The position numbers and the translations under genes were made by a program. A DNA stretch of 64,000 nt from Andrena cerasifolii (Eukaryota > Arthropoda > Insecta > Hymenoptera > Andrenidae), in assembly GCF_050908995.1 (NCBI RefSeq), contig NC_135125.1, positions 13,541,011 through 13,605,010 of the forward strand, written 5' to 3'. Shown piece by piece: positions 48,421 to 59,337 of this stretch (the stretch's first letter is position 1; every line of letters begins with the position of its first letter). The notes beneath the pieces were generated by a model. That model ran no database searches. It had not been told where the DNA came from and saw only the letters and a program-made list of their open reading frames with translations.

Positions 48421-48735
48421 AGATGGTAGGTGGGAATTGCTGAGCAGTGAAAGCGAGAAAACGGCATTGTTTTCAGGGGATTGAAGATCCGGCGACAAGA
48501 AGGGGGCTCTCGGTTCGAGTAAATTGCATGATGCCACGTAGTGGATTATATTATCGATGTTTGATGGCCAGACGGTTCTTAGGACTGAATTATGTTAAAG
48601 GGACTGATTGATGAGAGTTGTGTGATAGATGTGAAATGTAGCAGATTTACTGCTGCAATTGAGGGGCCTAGTGGAAAAAAAGGACGTGCCACTGTTTTAT
48701 GATTTTTTTGCGCTACATTTCAGGAACGAATCATG

Positions 48736-49041
48736 TAAAGCCGCGTATTCACCTGCGCATTCGCCCCGAATGTGCATTCGGCGCGCACCGATTTTTTGCC
48801 CGTTCGGAGCTCAGCGCGCATTCGGCGCGCATTCGGCGCGCGTTCGGGGTTGAGTGAAATTTGCGGCGTCCTTTTCATGGTATTGTTCGGACCCGAATGC
48901 GCGCTTTGATGGACCGCCAACAAGCGGATCGGCCCGAATGCGCGCCGCGCCCCGAACACGCGCCGAACACCGGACGAGCAAAAAATCGGTGCGCGCCGAA
49001 TGCACATTCGGGGCGAATGCGCAGGTGAATACGCGGCTTAA
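48736..49041. mobile_element. CpG-rich MITE with ~70-bp terminal inverted repeats
   Basis: The left arm starts TAAAGCCGCGTATTCACCTG, and the reverse complement of the right arm starts TTAAGCCGCGTATTCACCTG. They then stay almost identical for about 70 bases (CGCATTCGCCCCGAATGTGC, then ATTCGGCGCGCACCGATTTT). CATTCGG/CCGAATG words recur through the arms. CGCTACA occurs at 48711-48717 and at 49042-49048, just outside the element, but with 18 extra bases on the left. No coding capacity. Arm identity suggests a relatively young insertion. Confidence 0.9.
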
Positions 49042-49436
49042 CGCTACAAAGAAACGAAGTTTTATGCAAATGCGGCATGTGCTTGTTTTCCACCGAGCTA
49101 CTAAATTGTTGCAATGTTCGAACTCGTTCTAATGAGATACCTTAAACTGGGGGAACATTGACAGGTTTTTGTAACATTTTCTTGTGTAATATAAAAATTA
49201 ACATTTTTACAGCTGCTTTGTCCTATTATAATGTTGCACCTTTTGAGATTGTACTACAAGTGTCATAATAACTAAAAATTTTGTCCTTTTCCTTCTTTAA
49301 TGCATGTTCTGAACACTCTTGTATTATATTTTGTATGTTGAGAAAACACAGGGGAAGATTAGTAAATAACTAAATTGCACTATACACTTAATTAAAATTG
49401 AGATCATCTGAATTCGATGATCTAGTGGTACCTTAG
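49042..49436. other. Short AT-rich spacer between two MITEs
   Basis: Nothing recognised. Confidence 0.5.
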
Positions 49437-49980
49437 AAGGGAACTTCGGTTCCCCAAGTAATCCGATTTTTTTTAAACTGTGCAGATTTGTAGAGGATCG
49501 CAATGGAAGTGTCAGCCAATTTTTCGTTTTTCCTTATTTCCGATTCTTCAGGGTGAAAACACCCCTTAAAGGTAAATATGTGATTTCCTACTTTCCTGTA
49601 TATCTTGGTAACTGTAGTAGATATAAAAAAAATGATTAGAATGAAAACCGAACGGCTTTTTATCCCCTATAAAACTGTGTAATTAAATTGTTTGAAATTT
49701 GTTGTTTAAACAGCAAAGCAGTCCCAAACCAAAAACTTTAAACAATTCGATTACATAGTTTTATACAGTATAAAAAACCATTAAATTTTGTTTATTGCTA
49801 CTATAGTTTTCGAGATATACTGGACAATAGAATAACACTCGTTACCCATTAGAGGGTATTATCACCCTGAAGAATCGAAAATGGGCACGAAGAAAAATTG
49901 CCTGATACTTCTATTCAGGTTCTCCACAAACCTGCACGGTTTCAAAAAAATCGGAATGCTCGGGTAACCGAACTTCCCTT
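49437..49980. mobile_element. Foldback element, arms of about 200-270 bp
   Basis: The left end AAGGGAACTTCGGTTCCCCA and the reverse complement of the right end AAGGGAAGTTCGGTTACCCG begin arms that remain alignable nearly to the centre. Shared blocks are TCCGATTTTTTT, GTGCAG, CAATTTTTC, CGATTCTTCAGGGTGA, GTATATCT and ATAAAACT. TTAGAA occurs at both borders (49433-49438 and 49982-49987) and may be the target duplication. No coding capacity. Arm divergence is greater than in the 48.7-kb element, so it is older. Confidence 0.85.
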
Positions 49981-50154
49981 GTTAGAATCTATGAGCGCTC
50001 TGCTCACCTTACTCTAGCTCGATCTAGCCTAGAAACTCCAACTGCAACCTTCTATATTAACCCTGCTACGGCTTCCAGTTCAGCTATACATGTAACAATG
50101 TCAAAGAGCGATAAATACACGTATTACCTACACCTTCCTTGAATATTCCTTAAA

Positions 50155-50202
50155 ATTAGAGACCTCAAAGAAATTAGAGACCTCAAAGAAATGAGAGACC
50201 TC
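50155..50202. repeat. 18-bp tandem repeat, 2.7 copies
   Basis: ATTAGAGACCTCAAAGAA is repeated twice exactly and then a third time partially with one change. Confidence 0.9.
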
Positions 50203-50409
50203 TATCTCTATATACGCTGCAATGTTAACATAAACATCTCATATTTATCAGAACTGCCCCGTTTGCAACAACAAGGGGTTGCACTTCTTCGCAACCTATA
50301 GCTCCCACGAATCAACTCAAGTACATCTATAGTACTGAGACACCCCTCGTCCCCTCTGTATCTGCGTGTGGAGTGAATCGTCCACTCCAGCGCAGATTTT
50401 CTCCAGCCT

Positions 50410-51120
50410 AGTTAAACGTCGCAATAGCTTTTTACCAGCGGAAAGTCATCGTTTCCTGCCTCGATGACCGATCCAGGGGCATCGAATCTAGCGGCCGTAT
50501 AAACAGTGCAAAGTCGACGAGGCGAGTTCCGAGAGTGCCTAGCTAAGCTCGTGGGTCGATGTATTCTCGGTTGTTTATTTAGGTCACGCGAGGTGAATCG
50601 CTTGCTACCGTTTAGAACAGGCGTGTAGCGGACGATAGCGGAGCAGAAAGCGTGTACCCGAGGCAAACAGTCGCGAAAAACGCAACCCCTTAAAAAGGAT
50701 AGTGGACCCAGTAGTTCGTCGTATTATCGTCGTTTAAGCCGCGCGAAGATCAAAGGGTGGCTTTTTCTTTTCGCCCATAAACGAGAAACTTTAATGCACC
50801 CCTGTGAAACCAGTCCCAGTCTCCCTCGCGCCAGAATGTAGGCACTGTGTTTTTTTCTTACCATTTGTTTCAGAATCCAGTGTCCCTTTCGCGGTAAAAA
50901 ATTTATAAGGACACCCTAAAGTTTCATCGATTTCCAGGGAACAATTTTGTGGTGGATTAGGTAGCTAAGTTGCTTAGAGTGAAAGTGGAGAATGCAGAGG
51001 AGGGTTGATAAAGGAAAAGGCGAGTAGGTTTTCTAGTCGATTTTTAATTTGCAAAGGGAATAGTTTACTGGGTGTAGAAGGCTTTGATGTTAATTAGAAA
51101 GAAGTGGAATGTGTATTGTA
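50410..51120. other. No supported gene
   Basis: At 50880 a plus-strand acceptor-like signal (ACCATTTGTTTCAG at 50860-50873) occurs, but the following 20-base segment to GTAAAA is not credible as an exon on this evidence. Confidence 0.4.
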
Positions 51121-51123
51121 TTT

Positions 51124-51442
51124 AGGGATCGTTCTTCAATTATGTAAGACTTTTTTAAGGGGGAGGGGCTCGCGAATTTCTTACGTTTTCTTACAAAGGG
51201 GGGAGAGGGAGTCAGGTGGCGTCTTACGTAATATATTTTAATCTAATTTCCAATATGCGTAGCCTAAAAACCGAGTTAAATAAATTATCTAAACCTGTAA
51301 AAGAATTTTGAAAAAAAAATGAAATTTAAAAATGTTACGTAAGGAAGGGGTTGGAGTGTAAAATCTCACGAATTCTTATGCAGGGGGAGGGAGGGGGTTA
51401 GAAATCGAGAAAATTACGCTTACGTATTTCATTGATGGCCCT
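51124..51442. mobile_element. MITE with AGGG...CCCT ends and G-rich arms
   Basis: The left end AGGGATCGTTCTTCAATTAT continues GTAAG. The reverse complement of the right end is AGGGCCATCAATGAAATACG, continuing TAAG. G-rich subterminal stretches (GGGGGAGGGGCTCG and GGGGGAGGGAGGGGG) and TTACGTAA words occur internally. This layout is common in insect MITEs. The TIRs are diverged. Confidence 0.5.
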
Positions 51443-52377
51443 TTAAGTAAATGTGGTTTTAGTCGATAAATCACAGACAGTCGGATTGATATTCAAACGA
51501 TCACCGAAGATATTTTTGCTCCATCTGATGCTAGTATCATATTTATTAAAAGCGGAGGAAAATTATGCCAAATATGAATACTACTTTTCCTCCATTCTTG
51601 ACATTACTATTGTGTTATCGTTATCGGCGTTATTCATACAGCTCGCATGTAAAATACAGACGCGCAAGATAACCGCAGAAATAAATGTCGCTGTGATAGT
51701 AACGGTAGCATTCTCGCCACGTTGCGTTTGGTTAATCACAACTTGGACTTTCATAAAATTTTAGTTAGTAACTAATAGTGGACGGATCTCTTATCGGAGT
51801 CGGATATTTTTTCAAGCACGCCACTTTCACGAAATACAAGAGATAAAAGGCGAATGTAGGTTAGCGGTTGCACGTGAAAAGTTTACATTCGTGGTCTCTC
51901 GAAATTTAGAAATTTCTGGAGGGAAATCTGCCCAACCTGTAAATGAAAAATCCACGCCCGTACGCTTTACTTTCATCGATACTCTGATTTTTTATAACTT
52001 TTCTGCAGCAAAGGGGTGGCAGAACAATTGAAAGCATTGATAATTTTCACTCGATATCATTATTTCTATTGGTTACCACTTTTCACTTATAAAGGAATCT
52101 ACTTAATTCCTTGCCACACCCGGACGCACTATATTTATTAGAAATAAAAACGCTCGCTATCCTTGTCTGACTTTATCAATTTTTCCCCTCTGGCCGAGGC
52201 TCATCCCAACAATGATTATTCCAGTGTTTTAGACATGCAAATGTGCAAATTTAAATCCGACTATATCGCCACAAATTTTGCAAGCTCGTGTAATTGATCT
52301 TTTTATTCTGAATTTTTATGGATTGAATATCTTGGACTGTTTAATATTTAAATAACACATATTGAAAGTGCATTTCT
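51443..52377. other. AT-rich stretch, no supported gene
   Basis: A 103-codon plus-strand open frame (51453-51764) has hydrophobic runs (LHLMLVSYLL, ITIVLSLSALFIQLA) but no recognised family and no splice pairing. Confidence 0.4.
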
Positions 52378-52481
52378 CGAGGATTCTAATTGGAACTGTA
52401 AATACAATAGTGAATTATCCGACTGTAAAACGAGGATTCTAATTGGAACTCTAAATAAAATACTGAATTATCCGAGAAGTC
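52378..52481. repeat. Tandem duplication, period 53 bp
   Basis: CGAGGATTCTAATTGGAACT begins at 52378 and again at 52431. The units match for about 45 bases with a few substitutions, ending GAATTATCCGA. Confidence 0.9.
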
Positions 52482-52942
52482 TTCTTCAAAATTTAATACA
52501 TTGCCTACCAGTGAAGTGGGAAGTCCGCCAAAAGTATAAAATAACACCGAAATACATATGGTCGAACTTGACGTTCATCAATGTTCTCCGTTTTGGGGGT
52601 TTATTTGTATTTAATTGGTTAAAACGGAAATGCTGTTGGATACAGCAGAATTTAATTCAATTACCGAAAACCGTCTACTTGCTATTTTGAAATGTAATTA
52701 TTATCATGGCTTTAAGAATAACTCGTTAGTAAAATCGACAGCCAGCTCCTAATAAAATATCTATCGTTCTATATTCGTATGCGACAACTTGCTTACTTTT
52801 CGAACACGACACGGTTCTGTACTTCAGTCAAATAACATCGCTGCAATGTATTTGATAAAAAAAAAACGCAATTGTTTTAATAAAAAGTGAGGAACGAGAA
52901 TCAGGAGTCAAACGTCGCGTACTTACGCGCGTCGAATATGGC

Positions 52943-52996
52943 GCTGGTATTATTATTCCCGCGGAATTCGAATAGCTGGTATTATTATTCCCGCGG
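52943..52996. repeat. Direct repeat, 22 bp x 2, 32 bp apart
   Basis: GCTGGTATTATTATTCCCGC, followed by GG, occurs exactly at 52943-52964 and 52975-52996. Confidence 0.95.
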
Positions 52997-53058
52997 CTTT
53001 CTCTCTCTCGCTGCCGCTGCTCACTGTCGTAAGTATTGGGGCACGTACTTTGTGTGGA

Positions 53059-53093
53059 ATAATAATAACAAGAATAATAATAATAATAAGTCA
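53059..53093. repeat. Imperfect (AAT)n microsatellite
   Basis: AATAATAATAACAAGAATAA continuing in AAT triplets. Confidence 0.85.
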
Positions 53094-53329
53094 TTATTAC
53101 TTTATAAATTGTGAGAAAGTGTTGTGAATTTATTGAAAAGCTCTAAAAAAATTTACCTTATTTAGTATATTGAATTGAGTATATTGAGTATATTAAATGG
53201 AGCATTAAATTGACTATATTAAATTTTGTAAATTAAATTTATATTAAATTAAAAAGAGTGAAAATTGTTAAATCCGCGCCAAATATCAAATTTTCTGCAA
53301 ATACAGCAGGTGCCCCAATGCTCATGAAC

Positions 53330-53720
53330 GCCGATGTGTGCGTATAACGAGGCGCTCGCGTCATTCGCCGTTTTCGTAACGTGACTTTGTATCATGAACT
53401 TTTCGATGACGTTTGCGCAACCCTATCAGCCGGCGAGCAGAAAGCAAGCCTGCAGCCGTGCCCCGCGAGCAATGCACCTCTTGCGTTTGTTAGCGGCGCG
53501 AGCACGCGCCTCTTCGCGGGGAGCGCGAGGGCCCGTTGCCGTTTTCGTCGGGGCAGCCACCGACTCTCGAAACCTTTCAAAGGTTTTAATCCTTCGTGAT
53601 GATCGTGCAGGCGGCCAAGATTCCTCGTTCACTGGCGGAGCGCCATCCTTGTCGCGAGCACGAGGCTGCCCGCGTCGCAGGAAGGAAAGGGATCGATCGG
53701 ATCTCCGGATAGCGAGCTGG
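53330..53720. other. GC-rich block
   Basis: CpG-rich with open frames in several overlapping phases on both strands and no recognised domain. Confidence 0.35.
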
Positions 53721-53834
53721 GCCGGGATTTCTCGTTTCTTTGAGTAATTGGGCTGTCTGAGTCGCTGGCAGCGTTTGCTTTTCGAATTCTTAGGCGGTAA
53801 TGTGGATTATGATGGGCTTGGACTGCGATGGTCC

Positions 53835-54326
53835 AAATTGTACTGTTGGATGCAAGAACAGTCCCAAGACACTCGGGCCCTTTTTGCAAGAAACGCATAA
53901 TTTGATTCCTTGTTATTTTCTACATAAGCTCCAGAAATTTCATTGGCCTATCTTTAAAACTAACAGAGCCGTGGTAGATTTTATGAATCTGTGTCAACCA
54001 ACTGAACTCAATTATTTTTATATGCAAATATTAAGTAAATGATGAAAAATAATGTTAAAAAATATGTTTTTCCTATATTTCTCCATTTTATGCAAGAAGG
54101 GCCTGAGAGGGCTATGATTTTAATTAATTTAACTGATTAATTTATTATATAATTCCGATTGTAATAATGCAACTACAAAGAAGACACGAAATTTGTAAAT
54201 GTTATAAACATTTTTACAACAACTTCACTATGTATAAAAAATATCTAACTTCGTAATGTTTACAGATACTTTTCTCGAATCTGACTTTTCGCACTGAGGC
54301 CCTTCTTGCATCCAACGGTGCAATTG
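53835..54326. mobile_element. ~490-bp element with TTGGATGCAAGAA inverted ends
   Basis: The left end is AAATTGTACTGTTGGATGCA continuing AGAA. The reverse complement of the right end is CAATTGCACCGTTGGATGCA continuing AGAAGGGCC. A second ATGCAAGAAGGGCC word lies inside at 54089-54102. The interior is AT-rich and non-coding. Confidence 0.65.
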
Positions 54327-54681
54327 TATTATTAACCCCTTGTTACGTAATTAAATATGTTCTTGTCAAGTGGTTTGATGCACTGAAAGGATCATTATAT
54401 TGAAGTACCAAACTGTGTTATCAATCATGTATTTCGTTATATATTTAGTTATCAAGTGTGGAAGGAATATAGAGAGATACTTGACGCCAATCAAGTGATA
54501 TCTTTGAGAGTGCATCTCGTCAAACATGCAGCAATGTAAATTTAAAACGATATATCCATTTGATTGATACATTTGATGGATTAAACCACATGATGGATTA
54601 AAGCAGGTGTCTGCAAACTGTATAATAATTCATCTGCCCATCTAAATCAGGTACATCATACAAAACTAATACCTACTAACA

Positions 54682-55096
54682 CAGTGTTTCCCAAACTTCT
54701 TTGAGTCGCGACCCCCTTCTATAATATTCGAATAACCTGCGACCTCCCTCCCCATATTGTAAAGTAAGGTAAATTTAATAAGGCAAAGAAAACACCTTAA
54801 AAATAGGTGTTTCAGAACATAATTCTAACTTAATAATGTTTAAATATCTTAATACGTATGTTAAATATACTTAAAGACATTTATTAATATATTTAATTAT
54901 CTTATTTAATGTGATGGTTGTGCTTGCATCTGGGTAACCAGCTTTTCCTTCTTTCATTTATGAAAAATCAGCGTTACATCATTAATAGAATATTGCAATG
55001 TAACCATATTAAAATAAATAAGTGCTAACAATCGCCAACTAAATTAACCGCGCCGACTCCCCAGAAAACACTTCGCGACTCCCTTCGAAATCACTG
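54682..55096. mobile_element. hAT-type MITE / remnant
   Basis: The left terminus CAGTGTTTCCCAAACTTCTT, followed by GAGTCGCGACCCCC, is a classic hAT (Charlie-like) end. The right terminus ends CGCGACTCCC...TCACTG. The 8 bases outside are TACTAACA on the left (54674-54681) and TACTAATT on the right (55097-55104), matching at six of eight positions, as expected for an aged hAT target duplication. There is no transposase. Confidence 0.75.
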
Positions 55097-55523
55097 TACT
55101 AATTCGACATCGCAGATTCTGTTCAACCACCCCAAAACTCCTTAAAATAAACGTGCTAAACACTAAGTAGGTACATATATACCTTCGAACAATTCGAGAA
55201 AGCAGACCCATCGAATGCTCCTTTTTCTACAGCAACATCGATTCGCGTCTATCAAAGTCGCCTCGTTAAGAGAAGAACTTTTTTTCTGCAAGTACAAGCG
55301 AGGACGATGCGTTTCTCGTCGGCGCGAGCATCTTCGCGAGGATCGAGAGATGAAAAAGGAAACGTAGGAAAGAAACAGGTATTGGAAAGTAGCCGATAAA
55401 CGTTAAGACGCTCGTTACAGAGAAATCAAGCGTCTCGTCTCCAGGCACGCCGCGATTGTATTGGAAGCTGTTGTTGCATTACAACACGGTCCCGCCGTTT
55501 GACAACGTGTAGCGCGGCTGTTC

Positions 55524-55543
55524 GTTATGCAACTAGTGAAACC
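55524..55543 (+). repeat. Five-copy motif, copy 1
   Basis: GTTATGCAACTAGTGAAACC. It differs from copy 2 at two positions. The reverse complement contains GTTGCATAAC, close to the C/EBP consensus RTTGCGYAAY. Flanks show only weak similarity to the other copies. Confidence 0.6.
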
Positions 55544-56380
55544 ATCGGCTGCCTGTCGATCGGGCATCCCCGAAGAACGCTCGGGGAAATCGATCAATCG
55601 CCACCCTTGCTCCCATATTAACGCATTGTACGATTTGTACGCGACACTGCTGATAAGATTCAGTTTGAGTTCGATGAATAAATAACGAAGATTAAAAGCT
55701 GGGGGATTAGCAGAGGGAATGGAATTATTTGTATTTGTATGCAGAGCTGCTTAAAGTTTCCTTCTGGAATTCAAGTGACCTCGTAAACTCAGTTCCTAAT
55801 GTCGCAGACCCAAATGCACGCTGCAGCTTATGACTCACGAGCATGTATACGATTTGCTAAAACTAAATGGATCGTAAAACTAGGAATGTGCGCACTTAAG
55901 TCTGAACATAGGAAATGACACGTTATCGTAGTGGTAGCTCGGTGTTTGGAAAGAAGGGGACGAACGTTTTGGTTTGATTCGTGAGTTGAAAGCATCTTTG
56001 AAGCTTTAACACTTTAGCTTAGAAATTTATCGAGGTCTGCCGTGACATCTAATAAAAGTGAAATTAAGTTTACAGAAACTTTTACTGGTTTTCGAAGTAA
56101 AAGCTGTTATCTTCCTTGCTGCTGAATTTCTGGCGTGTAGGGGGCGGGATGAGAGCAGGTAATGGATCGCTGTTGCAAAACGTGTAATTTCATTCAGGAA
56201 ATTCGTCTGTTCTGTTGCAAAGTCTGTTTAGAAGAATGCTAGGGTCTATGAGCTGGGTCGTCGATAACCGGTAACTAATTACATAAAGAAAAGCGACGTG
56301 CAACGAGTCCACTTTTCGTTTCGACTCGAGATTTACGGCTGGTTGCAACTTTCTCGAATTAACTGGCAGCTATCTCGATT

Positions 56381-56450
56381 GCAAGTCGGTCGCAGCGACA
56401 GTAGCAGTAGTTAGTAGACAGCCTATTGCAGTTACGCAACTAGTGAAACT
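56381..56450 (+). repeat. Five-copy motif, copy 2, with extended flank
   Basis: The motif GTTACGCAACTAGTGAAACT occupies 56431-56450. Together with GCAAGTCGGTCGCAGCGACA at 56381 it forms a block that recurs at 57792 with length differences. Minus-strand translation of the block (FTSCVTAIG...ATVAATDLQ) resembles that of copy 3, but no surrounding gene structure supports coding. Confidence 0.75.
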
Positions 56451-57791
56451 ACCCAGCGGCGGACATTCACGAAAAATAAATCTTCTTAGATCATTCGACG
56501 TTTTCCAGACGAATCGCGAGAACTGTCCTCGAGATATCACAGCGTAATAAAATACATTGTATATGTGAATGGTCATTTACAATTCAACACTGACAGTATT
56601 TAGTTGACAGTATTTAATAAATTATCGAGTTTCTTCGCTCAATGATTTAATAAGGAAAAAAAAACAAGTTGATTGGGGTACAGTACGAAGTGGTAAAAGG
56701 AAGCTTGATTTCGAAGTTATGTTGGTACTTTTCTATTTTAATAAAATTGCTTGTGACTTAATTAGAAGAAAAAAAACTTAGCACAGATGGAATCTCATCG
56801 ACTGATTGGAATATAATTATGAATTTCTGCAGAGTTTCTACTGAACCATTGCTTGACTTGCATATATTAAATTTCTAATATCATTAGAAAGTGGTTAATA
56901 TTATTTGTAAAAGTTGGAATACTTATGCCAGCTGATATGTAGTCCTGTGCAAAAAGGTTTTTAAGGAAGGAGAAACGAACATATGCATCTCGATACAGTT
57001 TTCATTAAATTACCTTGTAAAGTAGAACCTGAAAAATATACCACGTTGTTTAAACAGTTTTAACGTATTTAGTGTTTTATTTTTAACCAGGTCAACTCTC
57101 AAATAGGAACGTTTTCCCTACGAACTTCAAAATTCAGATTTGAAAATTATAAAAGCCGAGTTAAATCATCTCGACGACAACACGTGCCACAATGTGTGAC
57201 ATAATGACATACTTTCTCCTGCTGCAGGAGCGTGATTATTAAATTTCCGCAAAAAGATTACCTGATTTCGCGCAAAGGGAAGGATTAGACAACATCTAAG
57301 TACCAACGTACTTATTAATAACCCACTATTTAATAATTACTTAATTCATTACTTTCAATCACGTAACTCAACCCAATCTCCAAGAAATAAAAAAAAAAAC
57401 ATCTACGTTCAGGAAAAAAGACACTAGTCTTACCCTAAACAAAACCAATAGAAACTTAACAAAATAACGACTACTTGCGTTGTTTGTAACAAAGCATAAG
57501 GAACATGGGGCATCACTGTGTACCAGTTGTTCCAGATAATACGTTCGCAATATAAATCTATTACCCAAATATAAAATTTACAAAATTGTGACAAAAAAAT
57601 GAAAATCTGGAGAGATAGATAAATAACACGAACGTTAAAAGAATATTGAACAAAGTTTGCATTCTGGGGTTAAAAACTGTGATAGCAAAAAGCTGCCAAT
57701 GAGCCATGCAATCGCCGCAGGTTCTAATAAATCCAACCTAATGCAAGTGCTGGCGCTGCGCTCGCGCCCATCGCTACATCGTCCCGCCGCT

Positions 57792-57864
57792 GCAAGTCGG
57801 TCGCAGCGACAGTAGTAGCAGCCAGCAGCAACCAGCCTATTAGAATTACGCAACTAGTGAAACT
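57792..57864 (+). repeat. Five-copy motif, copy 3, with extended flank
   Basis: GCAAGTCGGTCGCAGCGACA starts the block and ATTACGCAACTAGTGAAACT ends it (57845-57864). It is about 1.4 kb from copy 2, in the same orientation. Confidence 0.75.
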
Positions 57865-57944
57865 ATCCCGGCAGCGCGCAGCCACTGCCGGCCACCGTGT
57901 TCGTTCCATCGTCCCTATCGTTCTATCGCGCTCCGTCGATGGGT

Positions 57945-57964
57945 CGCGCGCGCGCGCGCGCGCG
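57945..57964. repeat. (CG)10 tract
   Basis: Twenty bases of uninterrupted alternating CG, which is rare in animal genomes because methylated CpG decays, and which can adopt Z-DNA. Confidence 0.95.
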
Positions 57965-58273
57965 TATTCCCGCGGTCGGCTCGAAAACCCCCCCGCGGCG
58001 GCTCCACGGTGTAAGTTTATTGCCAAAGTTTTTGGACACAACGACCGCGGGTAACCCTGGGCACGAGGAATAGGCCATTGCGCACTCGCATTGCGAACCT
58101 TTCGACGTGCATGCACGAAACGACGTAATCTCGCCCAGGGTTACCCCTCCTTGGGCCCCCCTTTTTCCGTCTCTTACGTGTACCCTTCTCCCCCTCCATC
58201 CCTCCACCCTCTGCGCCGCGACTTTTCCCCGGCGAGAGTGACTCTCGATTTATCGTGCCCCGTGTCATACGCG

Positions 58274-58284
58274 TATATATAAAG
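58274..58284 (+). promoter_or_regulatory. TATA box
   Basis: TATATATAAAG stands alone in a CpG-rich context (GTCATACGCG before, GCAGCC after). A transcription start would be expected about 25-30 bases downstream, near TCGATTGCGCAACC (58295-58310). A fair donor, GTAG then GTGAGA, occurs at 58554, so a non-coding first exon of about 250 bases is possible. The transcript is unknown. Confidence 0.45.
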
Positions 58285-58648
58285 GCAGCCTCTCATCGAT
58301 TGCGCAACCACCGTGCCCCACGTCCGAAAGATCGTCGCCCCGCGATTGCTCCCGATCTCTATGGTAATGGCAGGGCCACTTTTCTCCAGCTAGCCTCCAC
58401 CTAGCCCCCTCGCTGCGTAAAATCGCCCGATCCGTTCGTCCGGCTCGTCCATTTCACCGTGCTCCCTGGCCTTCCGCCCCCGTTCCTCGGCGCTGGGACG
58501 TCGCCGGTGGCGATTCCACGTCGACGCCACCAGGAAAGCAGCCGGGAAAGTAGGTGAGAAGGTGATCGGCGCGGGGGGAACGGGGGAAAGGCTAGAGCGG
58601 CGAGGAAGAGCGCGCCGAGCGGTCGCTAGCGCTGCTAAGGAGCGTTAA

Positions 58649-58685
58649 ATAATCGCTTTAATTGGGTTATGCACGAGGAAATGAC
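58649..58685 (+). repeat. Five-copy motif, copy 4 (variant)
   Basis: AATAATCGCTTTAATTGGGT precedes GTTATGCACGAGGAAATGAC. With copy 5 it shares the upstream word AATTGGGTTAYGCA and the trailing GAAATGAC, forming a subfamily distinct from copies 1-3. Confidence 0.55.
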
Positions 58686-59337
58686 CTATGCGAGAGAGGC
58701 TCAACCTCGCGGCTCGAGACCTTCTGCCTTGCTTCGCCCTCGCCCGTCGACACCGTGCAGCCACTCTCTTATCGGCTGCCAGCCATCGGTTTTCTGGCTG
58801 CTGAATAACACCCGCCTTCTCGTCTTCCTCACCCTGCAACTCCCAACGCGACCCGCGCCGATCGTTCGAACTACCCTAATGACGTGCACGGGAATTTATT
58901 TGTCTCTAAGCAGTGGCTCTCAGTGGGTATGCTTCTTAACGAGCTCTGTTTCTCTGCAGCGATAATTAGGGGATGTTACACACGAGGATGCGATTTTTTT
59001 TTCACTTGTACAGTGACCGATGGTTGGGCAATTTTAACGACTCGCGGTTCAACTGAGGTCCCACACAGTTTTCAGAGACTTCCAGCCAGTTCTTTTCTCC
59101 ATTTCTGCGGGCGATTCGACGCCAGGAGCTCGTCAGTCCCCCCAAATTATCGGGCGGCAACGAGGGTACGACGTGGCAATCGATGATAATTTTCGCGTAA
59201 CGCGATCCCTTCGTGCAGATAATACAGGAGCTTTCCAGTCGCGGGCTTTTACTTTAGCCTGCCTTTTTTCCACCAGCCGATTCTTCCGAGCCGCGCGCTT
59301 ACTATTACTATGGTTTGCGGTCGACGTGGCGGTATTA

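Noticed and set aside
49998..50035. A 21-nt minus-strand microexon before AAG/GTGAGC
   Set aside because: The segment is a low-complexity CTAG-rich palindrome and the acceptor is weak.
50855..50900. A plus-strand microexon of about 20 bases after TTTGTTTCAG
   Set aside because: The donor (GCG then GTAAAA) is poor, and such a tiny exon cannot be supported by one good acceptor.
56381..57868. Coding interpretation of the repeated FTSC...ATDLQ minus-strand peptides
   Set aside because: The similarity is explained at DNA level, copies 1, 4 and 5 do not keep the frame, and there is no gene structure around them.
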